NCBI RefSeq assembly: GCF_000586555.1
Contig: NZ_AZUC01000043.1
Location: 1 to 64,000, forward strand
Direction of reading: 5' to 3'
Origin: Sporosarcina sp. D27
Lineage (GTDB): Bacteria; Bacillota; Bacilli; Bacillales_A; Planococcaceae
DNA: 64,000 nucleotides
The position numbers and the translations under genes were made by a program. Numbering within the stretch: the stretch's first letter is position 1; each line of letters opens with the position of its first letter. This document shows positions 60,635 through 64,000 of the stretch, one piece after another. The notes beneath the pieces were generated by a model. That model searched no databases. It saw only the letters and a list, made by a program, of their open reading frames with translations, and was not told where the DNA came from.

Positions 60635-61546
60635 ATGTACATCGGTGCGATTGATATTGGCGGAACATCCATAAAAACAGCAATTTCAGATGAATATGGA
60701 AAGTTGACGAATCCTAAAGCATATCCAACAGAAGCGAAGAAAGGCGGTTCGCATCTCATGGGAAAAATCCTGATGATTTGCGAAGAGATGCAAGCAATAC
60801 AAAATCTGAGTGGAATTGCAATTAGTTCAGCGGGCCAAGTAGATACAGAGAATGGGACGATTATCTATGCCACAGACACGATTCCAGGCTATTCAGGGAT
60901 GAATGTGTGCGAGCGAGTGACTGCGAAGTTCAATGTGCCGGCATCGATGGACAACGATGTGAACTGTACAGCACTTGGTGAGCAATGGGTAGGTGCGGCC
61001 AGGAACGTCAACGACTTTTTGACTGTAACGCTTGGAACAGGAATCGGTGGTGCGTTGTTCATCAACGGAAGTTTATATAGAGGAGCAACTTTCTCTGGTG
61101 GTGAAATCGGTCATATGATTTTACATCCAGGAGGAAATCCTTGTACATGTACACAAGCAGGATGTTATGAGCGATATGCCTCCAGTGCTGCGTTAGCTGT
61201 TGCTGTACAGCAACAATTTGGTGAGTTGGAGCTACCTGCATTTTTTGACATGATCCGTTTAGGAAATGCTGAAGCAAACGTAGTATTTGAAAAATGGATT
61301 GATGATTTGACAACAGGATTAGCGTCACTCGTACTGATTTTGAATCCATCAGTAGTAGTGATTGGTGGAGGGATTTCTGCGCAAGGCGAGTTGTTGCGAG
61401 AAGCGATTCAAACGTCACTCGAGACAAAGCTGATGCCGAATCACAAAAAAGGGTTATCAGTGGTTCTAGCGGAAAAAGGGAATGACGCAAATCTGTTGGG
61501 AGCGGTACGGCACTTTTTGAACAACAATCCTATTCAGAACGACTAA
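60635..61546 (+). CDS. nanK: ROK-family sugar kinase, probable N-acetylmannosamine kinase
   Basis: This 303-residue kinase has the ATP-binding motif DIGGTSIKTA (7-16), the catalytic DNDVNCTALGE segment (Asp near 107) and GTGIGGALFINGSLYRGA. The ROK zinc motif is GHMILHPGGNPCTCTQAGCYE, in which the usual Cys-Gly-x-x-Gly-Cys spacing is kept with Thr in place of the first Gly. It most likely phosphorylates ManNAc released by NanA. AAGGGGG precedes the ATG. The next gene starts 20 nt after it. Confidence 0.9.
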   Translation: MYIGAIDIGGTSIKTAISDEYGKLTNPKAYPTEAKKGGSHLMGKILMICEEMQAIQNLSGIAISSAGQVDTENGTIIYATDTIPGYSGMNVCERVTAKFNVPASMDNDVNCTALGEQWVGAARNVNDFLTVTLGTGIGGALFINGSLYRGATFSGGEIGHMILHPGGNPCTCTQAGCYERYASSAALAVAVQQQFGELELPAFFDMIRLGNAEANVVFEKWIDDLTTGLASLVLILNPSVVVIGGGISAQGELLREAIQTSLETKLMPNHKKGLSVVLAEKGNDANLLGAVRHFLNNNPIQND

Positions 61547-61566
61547 GAGGACGGAGGACGAATTCT

Positions 61567-62406
61567 ATGCAAACGGGGCCGCTAAAAGGGATGAAACCTT
61601 CGGTGCTCATGGAGCAATATAAGCCGCAGTTTACCAAATCAGAGCATAAAATCTATACGTATTTAACAGCAAATGAACCCCATGTAATCTACCTATCTCT
61701 CACAGAATTGTGTGAGGCAAGCGGGGTAGCAGAAGCAACTGTCCTTCGTTTTTTCAGGAAGCTTAAGTTTAAAGGGTTCCAAGATTTCAAGTATTCCTAT
61801 GCACAAGAGTTGGCGGCAGATGCTACTGTGCCAGAGCACGGTACTTATTTGGATAAAATCCGCAATAATATGGTAAGGGCTGTTGAAGACTCCGCAGGAC
61901 TTGTTGATGAAAATGAACTGCAGCGTACGATAGAAGTGATCAAACAGAAAAATAATATTGTCATCTTCGGAGTAGGTTCTTCAGGGATTGCAGGACTCGA
62001 TATGCAAAGCCGGCTGATCCGTATAGGACGCCAAGCGACAGCTGTCATCGATCCACATTTTCAAGTGATGCTCGCGTCTTCTTTGAACGAAAATAGTGTG
62101 GTCATCGCGATTAGTATTTCAGGTGGTACAAAGGATATCGTCGACTCTGTTAAAATCGCAAAAGAAAAAGGTGCCACAATTATTGTATTGACGAACTATT
62201 TAAAATCACCACTAAGCCAATATGCTGATCATATTTTAGTCGGATCCGCGAAAGAAAACCCACTGGATAGCGGGTCATTGGTATCGAAAATCGCTCAATT
62301 GTTTTTAATCGATGTTTTATGTACAGGATTGGCTGTGAAGGATGTCGAAAAAGCTGAAGAAATTCAGACCGAGATTTCTGCAAATATCTCTACAAAACTT
62401 TATTGA
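61567..62406 (+). CDS. RpiR-family transcriptional regulator of the nan operon
   Basis: This 279-residue protein has an N-terminal HTH of the RpiR type (FTKSEHKIYTYLTANEPHVIYLSLTELCEASGVAEATVLRFFRKLKFKGFQDFKYSYAQEL, 22-82). A SIS sugar-phosphate domain follows with the loops FGVGSSGIAGLDMQSRLIRIG and ISISGGTKDIVDSVKIAKEKGAT. Gram-positive NanR proteins of this type sense ManNAc-6-phosphate or related sugars. It sits at the end of the nan operon, and GAGGACGGAGG precedes the ATG. Confidence 0.9.
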   Translation: MQTGPLKGMKPSVLMEQYKPQFTKSEHKIYTYLTANEPHVIYLSLTELCEASGVAEATVLRFFRKLKFKGFQDFKYSYAQELAADATVPEHGTYLDKIRNNMVRAVEDSAGLVDENELQRTIEVIKQKNNIVIFGVGSSGIAGLDMQSRLIRIGRQATAVIDPHFQVMLASSLNENSVVIAISISGGTKDIVDSVKIAKEKGATIIVLTNYLKSPLSQYADHILVGSAKENPLDSGSLVSKIAQLFLIDVLCTGLAVKDVEKAEEIQTEISANISTKLY

Positions 62407-62599
62407 TTAAAGGTTTTCATCAAATATCCACTCGCGGAAACCAATCATAAGTATAAAATATGACGTACTGATTTCATATGGAATTTCGGTAAAGGTACTT
62501 TCGAAGGACTTCACTTTTTCGAACGAACTATGAAACTTTCTTGCAGGTCATCCGACTACTCCTAATAGGAACGAACATTTAGTGAATCGAGGGGATTTT

Positions 62600-63145
62600 A
62601 TGAAGAAGTTAGCAGGAATCGTAGTATTGTTCATGACAGTCATGATGGCGGCCTGTGGCACTCAGTCTTCGGGCGAACCGAATAAGGACGAGGCATCTGA
62701 AGTGAATTTCACAGACATCATCTCAAACATTAAGGACCAAGTTGCAGGAGATTTGAAAGCTGATGGTGTAGACGATATGAGTCAAACTCATCAAGAAGCG
62801 GATTTGAAAGATACAGAAGATGAAAATTCCGTAGCTAATATTTGGATTGAAAAAATGAAGCTGGATCCTGAATTACTCGCAAACGGGACAGTAATTGCTG
62901 CACTAATGAACGTCAATGCAGATGAGATTATCGTACTAGAAGCGAAAGACGAAAAACAAGTCAGTGAACTGAAAACTTCACTTGAAAACGAACTGGCTGC
63001 ACAAGTTCAAACTTGGGAGCAATACTTACCTGATCAATATGAAAAAGTGAAGAACAATAAAATCGTCACGAAAGGGAAATTCCTATTGTATGTGACGTAT
63101 ACAAATCCAGAAGCAATCGAGAAAGCATTTAACGAGAGCTTCTAG
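62600..63145 (+). CDS. DUF4358-like lipoprotein
   Basis: This 181-residue protein has a lipoprotein signal: MKKLAGIVVLFMTVMMAACG with lipobox MAAC and the lipid-attached Cys19. The mature part is acidic and helical; the block VANIWIEKMKLDPELLANGTVIAALMNVNADEIIVLEAKDEKQVSELKTSLEN resembles DUF4358 proteins. Function unknown. ATG 62600 follows GAGGGG by 5 nt. It stands 60 nt before an MBOAT gene with a terminator between, a common combination with surface-modification acyltransferases. Confidence 0.8.
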   Translation: MKKLAGIVVLFMTVMMAACGTQSSGEPNKDEASEVNFTDIISNIKDQVAGDLKADGVDDMSQTHQEADLKDTEDENSVANIWIEKMKLDPELLANGTVIAALMNVNADEIIVLEAKDEKQVSELKTSLENELAAQVQTWEQYLPDQYEKVKNNKIVTKGKFLLYVTYTNPEAIEKAFNESF

Positions 63146-63150
63146 GAAAC

Positions 63151-63178
63151 GAAAAAGGCACAGTGTGTGCCTTTTTCT
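63151..63178 (+). terminator. Intrinsic terminator
   Basis: AAAAAGGCAC pairs with GTGCCTTTTT around AGTGT, six nt after the lipoprotein stop. Confidence 0.85.
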
Positions 63179-63204
63179 AATTGGATGGTTGAGGGGGACC
63201 GCGC

Positions 63205-64000
63205 GTGGTATTTAGTAGTTTAACGTTTCTTTTTTTCTTTTTGCCTTTAGCACTCATACTCTATTACATCAGTCCGCGGTCCATGAAAAACTTCACATTA
63301 CTTGGTGTCAGCCTGTTTTTTTATGCATGGGGCGAACCTATCTACATAATTTTAATGATTTTTTCTGCACTAACGGATTACATACATGGTCGTATCATCG
63401 GACGGTATCGAGAACAACGACCACTCTATGCAACACTGGGACTCGTGTCGTCACTCGTTGTAAATTTAGCTGTTTTATCATTTTTTAAGTATGCTGACTT
63501 TCTAATTGGAAGTATCAACTCCCTCATTGGAACAAGCATTGAACCACTGGATTTACCACTACCAATCGGTATTTCGTTTTATACGTTTCAAACGATGTCC
63601 TACGCGATCGATGTGTACCGAGGGAATGTCCGTCCGCAAAAAAATGTCATTACATTTGCGCTCTATGTCTCCTTATTCCCACAACTAATTGCAGGACCTA
63701 TTGTACGCTATGAAATTATTGAGGAAGAATTGAAGAATCGAACGTTTCAGCTTAGTCAATTTGCAGATGGCGTTCGGATATTCATCATCGGACTCGGTAA
63801 GAAGGTGTTGATCGCCAATTCAATTGGTCAACTGTGGGCTAGTATTGAAAGTCAAGGTGTTTCAGACCTGACTGTATTAGCTGCATGGCTCGGCATTATT
63901 GCATTTGCTTTCCAGATTTACTTTGACTTTAGTGGTTATTCGGACATGGCGATAGGTCTTGGGAAAATGTTTGGATTTAGTTTCCCAGCAAACTTCAGGT
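63205..64000 (+). CDS. MBOAT-family O-acyltransferase (AlgI/PatA-like), partial
   Basis: The open frame runs off the window end after 265 codons. It begins [26 protein letters not shown], has [14 protein letters not shown], the family block [23 protein letters not shown] and [48 protein letters not shown]-like residues follow near the edge. This is the AlgI/DltB-related membrane-bound O-acyltransferase family, which acetylates surface polysaccharides. The catalytic His lies outside the window. The GTG at 63205 follows GAGGGGG. It probably works with a partner SGNH-like protein downstream. Confidence 0.88.
   Translation, partial: [265 protein letters not shown]

Overview
The window looks like chromosomal DNA of a low-GC Gram-positive bacterium of the order Bacillales, most likely Planococcaceae (Sporosarcina-like). 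This rests on strong AGGAGG-type ribosome binding sites, frequent GTG/TTG starts, and proteins close to Bacillus families (YqhG/YqhH, YoaS/YozG/YoaT, HxlR/HxlA/HxlB, CatE, RNase J, a YtfJ/GerW-like protein). The genus is an inference. I saw no rRNA, tRNA, phage genes or CRISPR array.

Layout. 1-870: an IS1182-type transposase remnant between two inverted copies of a palindromic intergenic element. 0.9-13.8 kb: single metabolic and stress genes (a DHA2 efflux pump, a Gfo/Idh/MocA oxidoreductase, a soluble chemotaxis-type protein, two NAD(P)- or FAD-dependent enzymes, a UspA protein, class I aldolase) and a Tat-exported gluconate-dehydrogenase-like pair. 14-21 kb: small genes including a duplicated pair of about 120 residues, a nitroreductase, a GRAM protein, a DsbA/FrnE thioredoxin and a SET-domain protein. 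21.2-25.0 kb: a tight operon of six genes, five of them unrecognised, followed by a 20-nt tandem repeat array. 25.4-32 kb: two HTH-XRE/membrane-protein modules, each preceded by direct repeats spaced exactly 21 bp, and two MFS pumps. 32-37.4 kb: RNase J family protein, yqhH-yqhG, and a methyltransferase whose Shine-Dalgarno sequence can pair with the end of a 10-codon leader ORF. 37.4-40.5 kb: an AT-rich accessory stretch with a truncated Fic domain fused to membrane helices, a transglutaminase-like protein, a P-loop kinase, and a structured RNA-like segment resembling the 5' end of a group II intron. 40.6-46.4 kb: a quinone/catechol response locus (HxlR-type regulator, CatE, FMN reductase), a TetR-DHA2 pair and a disulfide-type flavoprotein.

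46.5-55.7 kb is the most coherent metabolic block. zwf-pgi-gnd (minus strand) faces hxlA-hxlB (plus strand), with the regulator hxlR 3 kb away. Together these encode every enzyme of a dissimilatory ribulose-monophosphate cycle: HxlA/HxlB fix formaldehyde onto ribulose 5-phosphate to give fructose 6-phosphate, Pgi and Zwf/Gnd oxidise it to CO2 and regenerate ribulose 5-phosphate (no separate 6-phosphogluconolactonase was seen). The 8-bp palindrome AGTATACT occurs upstream of zwf, hxlA and hxlR and is a candidate HxlR operator.

55.7-56.6 kb is a roughly 950-bp array of 20-21-nt CGCG-rich units that gives spurious long ORFs on both strands. 56.8-62.4 kb holds a GerW-like gene and a sialic acid operon (nanE, nanA, an SSS-family symporter, a ROK kinase, an RpiR-type regulator) with two CcpA-type cre-like sites. 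The window ends with a DUF4358-like lipoprotein and a partial MBOAT O-acyltransferase running off the edge.
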